From NCBI GenBank assembly GCA_036362985.1, contig JAYGXS010000003.1, forward strand, positions 73,253,674 through 73,317,673: 64,000 bases of DNA. Direction: 5' to 3'. The position numbers were made by a program, and so were the translations under genes. Below the pieces are notes generated by a model. That model was not told the origin of the DNA. It saw only the letters and a list, made by a program, of their open reading frames with translations, and ran no database searches. Within the stretch, counting starts at the first letter, position 1. Each line of letters opens with the position of its first letter. The stretch comes from Ligula intestinalis (Eukaryota > Platyhelminthes > Cestoda > Diphyllobothriidea > Diphyllobothriidae). Positions 22,380 to 34,367 of this stretch are shown here, one piece after another.

Positions 22380-22485
22380 CATGGAAAGCAGGGTTAGGTT
22401 TACGGTCAGTTTTAAAGTTACAGTCAACGTTAATAGTCAAGGTTAGAATAACTTTGAATTTTAGGGGTAGAGATTACAATAAGGT
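22380..22485 (+). repeat. Degenerate GGTTAG-like tract
   Basis: Repeated GGGTTAGGTTTACGGT, AAGTTACAGT, CAACGTTAATAGT and CAAGGTTAGAATAA units, a decayed hexanucleotide-like microsatellite resembling telomere-type repeats. Similar tracts are at 33690-33780, 45600-45740 (other strand) and 53800-53905. Confidence 0.45.
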
Positions 22486-22499
22486 TATAATTGCTGTTA

Positions 22500-22760
22500 C
22501 AGGGACGCGAGCGACCATGCACTCATGCACGGCCTGGAGTCATGCCGACAGGCCAGCAGTGAACGCCGACGACCGTGAGCGTGCACAGGCGATAACCGTT
22601 CATGCAGCGTGGGGAACTATCGATTAGAGGGCATACGTAACGACCGCTCATAAAGCGCGGAAAAGTATCGACCAACGGCAGGCCAGAACAGTGGTTGCAT
22701 GCTATTGGGCGAGGAGTATTCTAGAAGGCCAGAGCCTCATGAATAGACTGCATTGGCAAA
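22500..22760 (+). repeat. Minisatellite-like repeat, copy 1 (contains the 95-bp identical block)
   Basis: Built of units of about 45-50 bp with AACGACCGCTCA, GCGCGGAAAAGTATCGACCA and GGGGAACTATCGATTAGAGG motifs. Positions 22610-22704 are identical to 23165-23259. Flanks such as ACGCGAGCGACCATGCACTC match copy 2 only imperfectly. Confidence 0.7.
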
Positions 22761-23019
22761 GCTAAGTCAAGTCAATTCAAATTTATTGAAGGAAATATAG
22801 GCAAACGCCTTTGAACTCCCTCTTGGTACATAGGATTTAAGAAATGCATCGGCAAAGCCGTCTCTGTATTGTCGTGAATAAAAATTCGTACGATCAGAAC
22901 CGGCTTTGCCTCCTTCTACCTATTACTCCTGGGGACATATCAAAGGTCAACGCGGAAGGCGGTCAAAATGACTACTGGAGCGCGCTAGCAACTGGCGATG
23001 GGAACTTCCGTTTTTGACG

Positions 23020-23335
23020 ATTGTTATAAGGACGCCAGCGGCCATGCACTCAGAGCCCACGGCATGGAGTCATTCGCACAGGCAAACGGCGAACAATAAC
23101 GACCGCTCACACAGCGCGAAGAATTATCGATCAGGGTGAACACGCGACGAACAATCACGCAGCTTGGGGAACTATCGATTAGAGGGCATACGTAACGACC
23201 GCTCATAAAGCGCGGAAAAGTATCGACCAACGGCAGGCCAGAACAGTGGTTGCATGCTAAAAGGCCAGAATTATTCAAGAAGGCCAGAGCCTAATAAATA
23301 GACTGTATTGAAGAAGCTAAGAATTCCGATGTCTC
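23020..23335 (+). repeat. Minisatellite-like repeat, copy 2
   Basis: Second copy of the block at 22500-22760, 555 bp downstream, with an extra internal unit (23096-23165). Both copies are followed by GAAGGCCAGAGCCT and a stretch ending near a CGGCTTTGCC motif. Confidence 0.7.
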
Positions 23336-23339
23336 TGCC

Positions 23340-26300
23340 TTTAGGCTTGCTGTCAAAATCGGCTTTGCCTTCTGCCAATCAAACGGTACCATAAAGGTTA
23401 TGGGAAGGACAGGTTTTTAGGATTGGGGCACGGGGATATTTATACTTCCTTGAATTATGTGCAGGACCTCCATGCTTACTTGGGGAAGGGGTCTCGTATT
23501 CCCACGTGCTGAAAATAAAAGAGAAGGGACACTGCACTAAAGCAGATATATTTGTGGCATCTGTATTTATCGTTTTCAAATTGTGGACTAGGTTACAACA
23601 CCTTCCAGGGCATGCCAGCTTTTTCAGACGAGATCCCTCGCGAGCTACCGTAGTTAGTTTGGAAGTGGAAGCAAAAACTGATTTACAAAGGCAGTCTATA
23701 AGCTCAAGCGGTTTTTTCTCAATGCGAACCACTCTCTCAACTTTGAACAGCGCCGTGTTCAAGTGTATGCATAAGCATATATGGTCATTTGTGGTTGCAT
23801 GACGGAACTGATACATTAATTTTTTCCTCATGTCTGAACCCCTCTTTGGCGACCGCATAGTACTGAGCAATCACTTGTCTATGAGTTTTTACAAAAAGAC
23901 AACAAAACTAGGATGGTGACTTCGCACGTATGTACCATCAACATTCAGCCCTACTTCGACGCCAAACGGAGGAAACTTGAAAGTTGAGCCAGCGTCTAGC
24001 TGCCAAACATGTTTACGTGGGTCATTAGAGTTCCTCTTTCGTTTTATTAAAATAATGTTTCGTTTTTGTTGTCGCCTTCATCCGGCATACTTAAGGCAAG
24101 AGTAATTTGCGTTCTACCAGGCCCATTGACGTGATTACTCCCATCAAGCATGCATTGGCCGGACTTTTGCGGATCCAATCTTCTGATTAACGGCTAAAGG
24201 GGCATGGAGGGGTGTAGGGAGACAAATGGACGTCCACTCGACTCGATTCGGAAATGTCACTGGCATGCTAGGAGACAGGAAAGGGAGGGGGGTGCACAAC
24301 TGTGGTACCTGGTCCCACGTGAAGTCAATACTTTCTGTCAGCCTTATAATATATTCAACACACGACATGCCTGGAATAATCTGTTTTTTTCCAATCTTGT
24401 GCAGTTATTTATAGTCCAGACCACCAACTGAGACCAGGGCCAGAAATATGCGAACACACAAACTGCGCACAGGCAGCACCCGGCATCTAGGAAATGGGCA
24501 GTTAATCGAAACGTGGTTCACTAGATCTTTGCCACCTGACATTATTCACCGTCCAGAAAATTGTTGTTTGTTAAAACAGAAATCGGTATACATCAAGCTA
24601 TTGGTTTTCCGAAAGAAACAAGAGCTCAATGGGTGGCAGAAGTCTTGAACGGCCAACTACCGATCCTGCCAGACCCAATGTAGAAAGGATTACAAGGAAA
24701 GTTACGAAGGTAAGAGTGACGTATTTTGTTTGGAAGTCATCCTGCCTTAATTTAGTCAACCATTTCCTTAACCACCATCTGCTACCAACAACGCAAACAT
24801 AGACAGATAACGTAATCGGCTAGCAGGTGAAATTTATCAGATTGGTCATGAGCACCTCAGTGAACCTCGATCACAGGAGTCAAGTTACAGAGTTCCCGCA
24901 ACAGGTGAAACTTCGTGAAGTGAAAACTATGTGTTTATAGGGTTATTTTTATAATCATCCCATATTAATTTATGCTTGCACATGTATAATCCGTGATAAC
25001 GTGAAGCTGAAAATAAAAATGAGATAAATCGAAGGATTTCTGTACTTTGCTACGAAGCAGTCTCTTCTGACGCAAACTTAATGTTTATGCAGTAGCGAAT
25101 GAGCAGCCTCTGTTCAAAACTTCAAAAATCGGCAAGTAGTGACAGCGGGCTAGAAGCAGGCTATCGGAATTAGGTCATATGATGGAAAAAATGAACTTAG
25201 CCAGGCTTGAAAGTCAAACTGGAATGGTTCCTCCGCATGAAAGCTTTAAGTGCATCTTTCAATTGCTTGAGGTTCAAGCTGTTAAAATCCGGCTTGCGGA
25301 CGTGTGGGGACTACCGCGTTTGAGGGACGCACAGATAAAGCCTTATTCGATGCCATTCACTATCTTAGTTACAATTCCTGCTTTTATTGGCCTTGCTTTA
25401 TCACGAGATTAGCGTGCGTATTTAATGGGACAATTAGTTAGATGATGTATCAGCTTTCTTTGCCACAATTCCGAACATTATAGTCCAACAGACGGCTGAC
25501 ACAGTCTTCTGTGGGACCTCACGACAAGTTCAAGGAAAGACTCATCCGTCCACACCTTTTAAGCTTCCAGGTACTCTGAACTACGAAAACGGCGTCATCT
25601 CTACGCGAAGAAAACTTGCGTTGTGAAGTTGCTGCTTTGGCTGCTTGGGAAGAACGTCTTTCCATGAAGGGTTTTTAAAGACATCGTCTATCCCCTCGAA
25701 AGATATACCTAAGGAGCTTACTCAAAGCTTTCACTTAAAGATTAATTTGCCTCCATGATGAACAGGATCGGAACACGTCAGGTATCGCAGCTTGCTCTTT
25801 GGGATAATTCACAGGGAGGCAAATAGCACAGTCCTTTCACACCAAAGAGTATTTCCCATCATATAAGCATGCTGTCCTCAAATATATACAGTCTTGGGAA
25901 GGTCAGGAACAATGTATTCTGTACAGAAGAGTTGGATAATAGTTATGAGAAGATTGAACTCTCGGACTAGTGCATCCGCTACCTAGTCAGGTCGGATCTG
26001 GAGTGATGTCTGCCGACATTTATCCGAGTGACCACCGTTATCTGTCTTTGTCTGACGCAGCCTCGGAGGTGATTGGTTGGACCACGCGAGGTTACGCACG
26101 GGCATGGGCACAACCGAGACTATACGTGTCAGTAAGTCACACCCGAAATTGCGTGAGAGGTGGACAAGGTGCGGTCGTTCAACAAAAGCGCGTGTTAAGG
26201 GCAGCCAACTTGACTGCAAACTTGGCAGACGACAGCACGATGGGTCAGCGATCACGAGTTCTCCCAGTGGCCGCTAGCGGCCACTACATATGTTTACGTT

Positions 26301-28388
26301 TTGCCATTGGGTGTTAGGAGTGGCATGTTTCTTATCCTCCTGGGTTTTCGTACCACCCCCACGATCACTCAAAGCATCCAGAACTATTATAAACAGTTGG
26401 TGCAGTGGATGGATTCGTATTTCCCCCCCCCCCCCCCTAAGAAGGATACGTGCTGCGCTGACCCCAAAACTGGCCAGTATTAGCTTTTGACGTGCCTTAG
26501 TCGAGTTTTGTTAAGTCTACGTGGGTTCCTAACTGTTGGTACATGCGCTTGTGACACGCTGAGCCGGTGACTTCTATACCACACTAGAAATGAGGTTCAA
26601 ATGTTGTCCCAAATTCCAGGACAGTCTACTTCTCCATTAGATGGGAGTAGGAGAGTGAGGCTCATCATCTTGTGCGTTTGATTATACCAATATTAGTTAT
26701 TTTTTTCATCAAATCAGGACATTATTGGTGGACAGTAATTGATGGGAGAAATAATGCATCAGTCAGTAAAACACCAGACGTACCATCGGGCAGCAGCAAT
26801 AAGTATGAAACACCACATACAGTACAGTATTCTTTTGGTCCTACTTATGTGTCCTCTAGTGTGAGCGAAAGGGAGAGATTAGTTGGTAGGCATCGCCGAG
26901 ATAATAAGCAACCGATACTTACTCGTAACTGTCATGACGGGAAATGACGCGGCCTGAAATCGTTCATAGAAAGGGGTGGAGGTCGGAAGGAATATTTTAG
27001 AAGATGGCAGACCATGGCTATAATCCAGCCCAACCAGTCTAGCACTCTGCGTTCTTACTAATCAGACAGTCTGAAAAAATCGAGCTTGCATTTTTTCTGA
27101 AAGAGGGTATTTGATTTTCTCCTGATTATATGGAATCACTGAGAGAGTAAGGCCAGACAGTCAGTTTCAGACAACGCGTCGTTTGTTTCGCCGACAGAGT
27201 CCCACCACCATGACTTGCTTCCAACAATTTAAACATCTGCTGCCTTGTTGACTTGATTTTCGACTTTGTACGCATGAAAAAACTCAGAACACAAGGACCG
27301 CCAACCAGGATTGCAGCTGAAACAGTGAGAGCAGGACTAGGGTGTGCAGAACAGAGGTCCATCATCTCGGGTGAGTAGGTAGTCTTTGACCATCTGCCAG
27401 ACACCCTGACACCATAAAGGCTCAAAAACAAGCTTCGATATCTGCCTGTGCATCGCATACACATTACATACACCAAGGGACGCTTGTTTTTACACTATTG
27501 CAAGCTATTTGGCTCATGGGGATGGTGATGGCAGAATTTTTTTCTGCACAGACGAGTTCTTAGAAGGTGCAAATAAGCAATTGTTCTGAGCAGCGGCTGA
27601 GATTAGGGCTCCGATATTTAGGAATCCAGTAGCCGCATACCATCTAAAATGCATGAGTCCATACATTACAAGCCACTTTAGTCCAGTCGACCAGATTTGA
27701 GGACCAAACTGCGTACTAGATAATCAGATTTGTTGCAAATCCGGCGACTTTTGTGCGTATGCAATTTCCACAGTATGAGGATAAAACATCTGCTGGAGCC
27801 TAGTCATCTTTTAATGGTCCATTTGAATACCAGTGCTTGAACTTCAACAAGCTGACAAAAAACGTCGGTATATACTTAGTACTTCGTTTGCCTGCAGTAT
27901 AAAAAGCAAGATTTTGATTCGATCACTTGGTGACTAAAACGCCAACTCTGGTGTCAGATGGCTTTCAGTCAAAACTAAATTTAATTAAAACCCTTCGTGG
28001 TTTGAAAGGTAGAAAAACAACAGTTTCATCCGCGTTGACAGAGTTCGAAAACAAAGAAACAAATAGGGCTCAAAAGGCCCCGAAAAAAAACGTGTAAGAG
28101 AGGTTATTCTCCAGGTGTTGGGCGTTTAAGGTACTATATAATTAACTCAATCGTATACTTCTGCATTGACATGAGGCCAATACAAAGGGCTTCGCAAATC
28201 ACCCTAGTGATTTATATAAGACGATGGGTGCAAACTCATAGCAGGATGCAAGTCGCCTAACGGGAGGAGACCACCTTCTTAGAAAATTCTTTGGGTCTAT
28301 CGCCTCTCCAAGAACTTTAGTTCAGAGGAGATGAATATCACAATGGAAGCGGAATGAAGGGTTTAGTTGGCCGAAATAATGGCGGAGC
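23340..28388. other. Long stretch without a recognised gene
   Basis: Contains a 163-codon minus ORF (23870-23379) opposed by a 98-codon plus ORF, neither recognisable; CpG-rich sequence at 25970-26290 with GATTGGTTGGACC (the CCAAT motif of the 20.4-kb block); an 18-bp perfect palindrome at 26267-26284; and a run of C at 26425-26438. Minus ORF 27476-27126 (116 codons) is also unassigned. No transposon domain was seen. Confidence 0.35.
26267..26284. repeat. 18-bp perfect palindrome
   Basis: GTGGCCGCTAGCGGCCAC is fully self-complementary without a loop. It sits at the end of the GC-rich stretch 25970-26290. Function unknown. Confidence 0.6.
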
Positions 28389-28785
28389 GTTCCTTCTATT
28401 GAGGGAATATCCAAAGCGATGACTAGCTCCTTCACGCCATCGGGAATTGGAGTCGCTCAGAGGCCTGAATAAAAAACCCACAGACAAGTGAAATCGACCG
28501 TTATCTACCGATTTCATTGCAGCTGTTGCATGTGCAATTACGTCCGAAAAGCCGGTCGACAGTTGCCTGCTCATAGTCTGGCGACGCGGAGGTCGATGCC
28601 AAAGTCAGAGGTAGCAACCCATGCGGCGCAGATGGGATACATCTTTGACTTGAACGCGGCTGAGATTGTGGGTAGAGGCGATGACCGCAAGACAGGCGCA
28701 ACAAGCCTTGACGTTCGCTGACTGCTCAATCAACCGCCACATTACTTTGCCTTCCACATTTTGTCTTACGAACCTACTTGTGAAA
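28389..28785 (+). pseudogene. PLE linker and GIY-YIG endonuclease, decayed
   Basis: One frame reads IEGISKAM, SGIGVAQRPE, stop (TAA 28470-28472), TVIYRFHCSCCMCNYVRKAG, then SEVATHAAQMGYIFD and AAEIVGRGDD. This is the PLE linker followed by the endonuclease. GIY is VIY and YIG is YVR (the Gly is lost). After 28721 the frame shifts and SINRHITLP, the end of the domain, is found near 28740. The missing YIG Gly and the stop make it non-functional. Confidence 0.85.
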
Positions 28786-31563
28786 AAGGAGTGACAGCCT
28801 GCGATAATCAGGATTGCCCATTTTTACCGCGGTTAATGGTGGCAGATGCGACAAAGGCACGGTTGAACGGAGGTTAGACTCAGTCCCGCAGTTGGCATTA
28901 TTGAACAACCTTGGAACCTTGGTGGAAGGATACCACCTAAAATGAAAATGGGTATTGATCATATTTTATCAAAGTTATTGTCCGTCGACGGCTATTACTG
29001 GTCCCCGTTTTTCGGGCATAAAAACTGCTGAAAATCTTTACTAATCGAGCAAATATTTTGATCTGGAGATTTAAGCCCATGCTTTACCTGCCAAAGCAAA
29101 TTATAAACTAATGGGTAAATCTCTGGGGATTACGACGGGTTGGGGAGGACTTCCCAGAAGAGTGCTTTAATGTTTCCTTCACTCATTTTGCAACAAGTGG
29201 CCTACAGTTATTCTGTTAGAAAATCGCCTGATCATGTCTTCCATCATAACTGGGCCTTCTTGTGTTCAAAGATGAAGTCAAATTGATAACTGTTTGCTGA
29301 TTTGGCACAGACGTGGCATTTTCAGATGGTTTTAGAAGCAGATAGACTGCCACTTCTTTTCGTTCCATCAGGTGTAAGGCCTTACAATTGCTTTCATAAG
29401 CACTGCTTTTATTGCCGACGTTGACAGTTGCCAGGACGTTTTCCAGGAATCATAAGTTAAGAACTATCGTAATATATCGATTTCTTGTTTGTCGGAATGA
29501 TTCCACGCAAACACTGGCATCCCGAAAACATGATTTTGTACGTAATTATAAGCGTTTCTGCTAAGCTTACAGCCATTTCGGGTGGCACCCAAATGGTTGG
29601 TTTTGCAAACCATTCCCAGGGCATGTTAACGTTTCCCAGCGGTCAATCGATCGATGGCTACTTCTCTAAACATTAAAAAATTCAGTTCTTCATCTTAAAA
29701 TTTCTGAGACTGTCTTGATTATTGGTTGATCACTTTTGAATCGTTAAAGCCAGCTGCTGCAGGTTCCTTCATATAGGGAGGTTAACGGATATATTACCCA
29801 CAGACTTCTGTGAGTAAACGATAACCTTCACTGGTACTTGCTTAAATTAAGGCAAACAAGGCAGTGCATCTCGCAAATGCTGAATTGGAGGCAAAAATGC
29901 TTTCATCTTCCGAATGATAACATTTTTAACGTAAAAAATTCAATAAAATATCATAGGAAGAATATAAGAAACTTAGTCTAATTAGAGACGGTTCTCCATG
30001 TCATGAAGCGCCCACTGAAATTCCGAAATTTATTACCAATTTGAACAAATTATTTCAGTAGTACTGTTATATGAATTATCGTACAGCCCAGTCCCAAGTT
30101 ATTTCATTCTCTTCAAAATGCCGGCTTTTGAACAAAATCTACTGAACATTAATATAGTTGTGTTGCCATTTTGCTCATACGAAAGCAGCACCATTTACAA
30201 AGCTCCAAATAAAATGCTACGAACTTAATAAGTCATCCAACGGGATTTGTCAGATAAAGTGCACTGGACAGATTAAAGTCGATTTTGAAATATGTAGGAA
30301 GCTCCCGTATTAGCACACAAATTAGAATGCTTTCTTTTCAAGCCTATCACGAATGACTTGGAAAATATAGATTCCTTTGTTTTCAAAGGTTACAATGCTG
30401 ATCTGGTTTGTTTAATATACCAAGCCGAAAAATTGGCCTTCGAGGACAAATATCGCTGGCTATGGCAAAAGTTTGTCACAATGCGTAGGTATTTTGTCGC
30501 CACCCCATTGAACTTCAAAGCTAGCGCATAACTTCTGCTACATTGTTAAATTAGAATAGCCATATGAACACGGCAATGTTAGGTAGTTTAAACGTTTAAA
30601 TCAGTTATCCCAAAAAGAGCATTCAAAGTGTCCTGAAGTTCATCATTAGAACTCTAAAGCTTTTCTTCGCAAGAGCCTAAGTGCGCAAATTCTAGACCAG
30701 ATAGATGACTAAAATGGCTTATACGAGAGTATGCAGCCTTATTGCAATCATCTGCAATTATAAATAAAAGTTTTAAGTGCAAAGTCGGCCCTTTTAAAGC
30801 TGCATTACCAACAAGAGGCAAATAAAACGACGATTAGGTTGCACTAGAGTCTGCTGCAATTAACTGTGCGCTATGCGTTCCAAAGCAGTTTTTTATCCTT
30901 TGTGCCGTGGACGTTCATGAAAACCAGACATTTGATCGTCGCAACGTGATAATGACAAAAGCTCAAAGCCTCATTTTTGCAGTTTTAACGACAATAATAA
31001 CATAGTTAAGCGCCTAGACAGTTACGTAGTACAGTAACTCATTCGGTATTAATTTATGGCGAGGAACCGAATACCAAATATGCATAGATAATCCACTGTG
31101 TGAAGGGGAAATAAATATGCTTCAGGTTCACGCTATAATTTCTAGTATGGTTAAAATGCTTGACCATGAAGATGGGAAAAGGTACCGAACTTCACCATAG
31201 GGACAGTGGGATCCATTGGTTAGATTAATCACTCGCAGTTAACGTCGAAATCGGTGGAACAGCCCTCGGTCTTTTCAGAAAGTATGGGAAAATTGGTCAA
31301 GCATTACGTTTTACGTAAACATGCCGTAGCTATTTAAGAAAAAAATTTCGATCTAGGGTGCACTACGGCACGCCAATATATACCATCCTCGTTTAATACG
31401 GGACAGGTTAAGTGCGCGTGGCATAGTAGGGAAAGAATAAATAAGTAAAAAGCAGCGCGCAAAAAAGTAAAAAATAGGGCGAAAAATTATTTAACTAATC
31501 AAATATTTGCGCGCGATAAGTACAACTAGAAATGAAACCGATGGAAAAGGAGTGAGCTTAATT
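28786..31563. other. No gene recognised
   Basis: Long AT-rich stretch with no ORF of note, no repeat matched elsewhere and no RNA gene seen. It is one of the quietest parts of the window. Confidence 0.45.
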
Positions 31564-31814
31564 GGACACAGTCGTCAGCTCTATATCAACTGAATATCAA
31601 CAGTTTATTATCTCTTTATAAAAATTTAAAAGCATCTGTACGGAGTTGATCTAGAGATGATATAGAGTTTAGATAGACAGCATCCAAGCCACAAATTTCT
31701 ACCCTATATCATCGCTCTACGTAGCATATAGAGATGATATAGAGTTGACACATCGATGATATACAGCTGATATGGATTTGATACGGAGTAGCTTTAGGGC
31801 TATCGATTGTGTCC
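31564..31814. mobile_element. 251-bp MITE-like element with about 20-bp terminal inverted repeats
   Basis: The left end GGACACAGTCGTCAGCTCTA is mirrored (16 of 20) by the right end GGACACAATCGATAGCCCTA on the other strand. The interior holds repeated GAGATGATATAGAGTT units in both orientations, so it folds extensively. No clear target-site duplication. Confidence 0.5.
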
Positions 31815-32249
31815 TTCTTGTCTTCTATTGCTTATATTTCTCGTTTTAATTACCGCGCTCAAAAAATTAGTTATTTCACGAATCGAAACAAATATGCGTC
31901 CCCCGGGTTCTTGTTTTAAAGAAGAAGGAGAAGGCGCGATCTCTAGAATGACAATTTTATTCTTCTGAACTTTCGGCTCCACACCAGAAGCTCTCATCAG
32001 AGAAAATGAAAAACAGTCCATGCTCACGCCATCTTATCGTGTCTCCCCCGCGCGCGTCCTTGGAGTTTTGGCATGTGACCTTGACGTGGCAGCCTGCGTG
32101 CCACGAGAGGAACTGGGCTGTGGTTTCTGATCGCGAGCACGGAGGATAAAATAGCAGGGTGGTATATCCACATGCCTGTTGATGGAGTTGAAGTCTGATA
32201 CCCAGGCTTCCAGTAGTTCGCGAAGGAGTTAAGGCTAAGCCGATTGAAC
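31815..32249. other. No gene recognised
   Basis: Contains a short GC-rich stretch (32045-32130) and a TATA-like ATAAAATAG near 32150, but no supported gene. Confidence 0.3.
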
Positions 32250-32440
32250 CCTAACTTCTGCGATCTTCCAGGCCCGGTTTCTTAGAAGAAGAGAGAAGTC
32301 GTGGAAGCCATAGTACAAGGAGATTCTATTCTGTACAGAATAAATAGGAGAAGAGATAACAGAAGGGTTGACTCGGTCAGGTGTTGAGTTCAACCGTAAG
32401 AGCCATGTGGGAGAGCAGCGGCTTGCGTCCGCCACGCACC
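32250..32440 (-). repeat. GC-rich dispersed block, copy 3
   Basis: On the minus strand it carries TCTGTACAGAATAGAATC, a cttctaagaaaccgg segment and GGGCCTGGAAGATCGCAG, matching 15530-15615 in order. It lies downstream, in the minus sense, of a PLE endonuclease fragment, so it may belong to a PLE 3' UTR. Confidence 0.5.
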
Positions 32441-32609
32441 TGGGCGAAAGGCCGAGTAAATGCGCTTAGTGTGAAGTTTGTTTCTGTCAGCACTGACAAC
32501 AAATCCGGCGCATATCAGCAATCAGCGGTACGCAAAATCGATTAAGTGATTAACTTATTTAATGAGGTGAGTCCAGTATGAACCAGTAATCAGCGATGCG
32601 CAATATCGA

Positions 32610-32885
32610 TTAACTGATTAACGGACATGTTGACAGATCAGGCAGATGAATGCTCATGGCAGCGCTGGCAGGGCAGGCTCCTACAGTTTTCACCCGTCTT
32701 AGTAACAGCACGTGCCTTTATCCGTGTGCCCAAGAAGTCGAATTTGTGGCCTTCTTCCAGAGTCTGGGTAGCGATCTGGGACAGTGAGTCGCCTCTCCGC
32801 ACTGCCCGTTTGTGTTCCATTATTCGCGAGCTAAGTCATCGCCTGGTCTGCCCTGTATAATGACAACAGTATTCACAACATGACA
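32610..32885 (-). pseudogene. PLE GIY-YIG endonuclease fragment
   Basis: The minus frame reads CHYTGQTRR, stop, LSSRIMEHKRAVRRGDSLSQ, then IATQTLEEGHKFDFLG and ARAVTKTGE. The YTG half-motif and the Arg/His/His-bearing helix are kept, but the GIY half and the C-terminal catalytic Glu region are lost or frameshifted. Confidence 0.85.
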
Positions 32886-33079
32886 ACTAATAAACGACGC
32901 TAGACTGCTCGCATACATCCAATGGGTCTTTAATTTGCATGAGTCGTGAACAAAGGTTAGCCATCAGACAATAAGTAGGATCCCCGCCGAGCTCTGCCGC
33001 GATCCGCTTAGTTGCTTCTCACACATTTTTTTATACGGCAAATGGTGCCAGAGCGTTGGTACCTCTTTTTGTTTGGTTC

Positions 33080-33087
33080 TTTAAATA
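33080..33087 (+). promoter_or_regulatory. TATA-like box upstream of small ORF
   Basis: TTTAAATA lies 68 bp upstream of the ATG at 33155. The motif is common by chance in AT-rich DNA, so it is only supportive. Confidence 0.25.
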
Positions 33088-33154
33088 AGTTCTAGCGGAC
33101 TCTACATCGGACTGTTATCCTTAGCCCATCGTACACAATTCATGGTGTTTCAAG

Positions 33155-33355
33155 ATGGCACTTTTACGTCTGGTGGGTTTTCTCCTGTTTATCGCGGCTC
33201 AAACAACGCCTAATTGTCTTCATACTGACACAGAAACACAATTTATAATCAGTGATGAGTATGCGACTGATGCAGGTTTCTTACACAAAAAAACGTCACG
33301 CGCAGTTTGGAAACCTTTAACACATCGGGCGAAGTCAAAAAGAGGCAGCTATTGA
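33155..33355 (+). CDS. Putative small secreted protein, 66 aa
   Basis: Single-exon ORF starting in a reasonable context (caagATGGCA). The N terminus MALLRLVGFLLFIAAQTTPN looks like a signal peptide (a basic residue, a hydrophobic core of about 13, small polar residues after). The remaining 45 or so residues hold one Cys, an acidic middle and a basic C terminus with KK and KR pairs that could be processing sites, ending SKRGSY. AATAAA at 33447-33452 is a plausible poly(A) signal about 90 bp after the stop. I do not recognise the family. It may be a secreted peptide precursor or a chance ORF. Confidence 0.35.
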   Translation: MALLRLVGFLLFIAAQTTPNCLHTDTETQFIISDEYATDAGFLHKKTSRAVWKPLTHRAKSKRGSY

Positions 33356-33689
33356 TTTTCTCAATTTGAAAACTCATTACTAGGGCTTACCTATTAAGAG
33401 ATATTAAATGGTAGATAAAAACGGCAACAGAGGCCTTGTGCAACGGAATAAAAGATTTTAAAAAATGCCAATACTTACCACAAAAATAAAGTTGACGGTA
33501 GTGTTAAGTTGCAAAAAAACCGTAGAGCCTTACAGAGTCATGCAGTACGGCGGAGTCATATGATTCCCTTAAAAACAGGAACTTTCCACAAGACAAATGT
33601 CTTTAAGTCAAAGTCCAGGGGCCATAGGCTTAGGTTTGTGGTAGAGCCAAGGATGGCTTCAGGATTAAATTTTGGGTAAAGGCTAGCGT

Positions 33690-33780
33690 AAATACTCACT
33701 ATTGAGGTAGTGTTTAGGGTAAGGTTAGTGTTATGGTCTAGGTTTACGTTAAGCCTAATATCAGTGTTCGGACGCATGCA
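33690..33780 (+). repeat. Degenerate GGTTAG-like tract
   Basis: AGTGTTTAGGGTAAGGTTAG, then TGTTATGGTCTAGGTTTACG and related units, resembling the tracts at 22380, 45600 and 53800. It lies 200 bp upstream of a PLE endonuclease. Confidence 0.45.
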
Positions 33781-33959
33781 TATCAACCTTTCTTAGAATC
33801 ATCTAGAGGACCACCTGTATAACTTGGTTGGCGCTTTTTTATTTCTACGTCCTGTGTCGAGGGTGATACGAGTAATCCCTGCGGACCCCACTTCTTAGAA
33901 AATTTCAATCGTAGGAAGAGAGAGAACCTCGAGTCTAATTTGTTCTTACCGGGAGCTCA

Positions 33960-34367
33960 GAGTTCCTGACCACCACGTCAAATTCTTTTGTGCTTACGCA
34001 GAATGAACAATCTGGTGTAGTATATCGCATCCCATGCCTAAAATGTCCCTGTAATTATACAGGTCAAACGGAACGCATGCTCGGATCGCGTATACGTGAA
34101 CACAAGCAGGCCGTGCGACTAGGTGACGAATCATCACAAGTTGCAGCTCACACCTACGAAACAGACCATGAGTTCAACTTCGCTGCTGTCAAGGTACTCG
34201 CCCACGCGGGTAACAAGACGAGCAGAGAATTTATCGAAGCCTGGTCCACGGATGAGAATTCGGTCAACAGATGTGTCGAATTGGCGCCAGCGTACAGGGC
34301 CTTACACTATTGCAAACGATCACATCCAGACGCCCGCCGTTATCAATTGGCCCCAAATGCTCAATAA
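33960..34367 (+). CDS. PLE GIY-YIG endonuclease domain, intact frame
   Basis: The best-preserved endonuclease in the window. From 33990, 125 open codons read SGVVYRIPCLKCPCNYTGQT, the helix LGSRIREHKQAV, AAHTYETDHEFNFAAVKVLA, FIEAWSTDENSVNRC and a short tail to a TAA at 34365. VVY and YTG are the GIY and YIG halves with Cys residues between, as in PLE endonucleases. The Arg and His of the helix, the Glu of IEAW and the Asn of SVNR fit the expected catalytic positions. The RT is absent upstream, so this is a 5'-truncated insertion, not an independent gene. Confidence 0.85.
   Translation, partial: EFLTTTSNSFVLTQNEQSGVVYRIPCLKCPCNYTGQTERMLGSRIREHKQAVRLGDESSQVAAHTYETDHEFNFAAVKVLAHAGNKTSREFIEAWSTDENSVNRCVELAPAYRALHYCKRSHPDARRYQLAPNAQ

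Noticed and set aside
23379..23870. 163-codon minus-strand ORF
   Set aside because: The opposite strand is also open (23506-23802). No domain, signal peptide or family similarity was recognised. A frame of this length can arise by chance in 64 kb.
26425..26438. Run of C as a functional element
   Set aside because: Simple homopolymer, and also a likely site of sequencing error.
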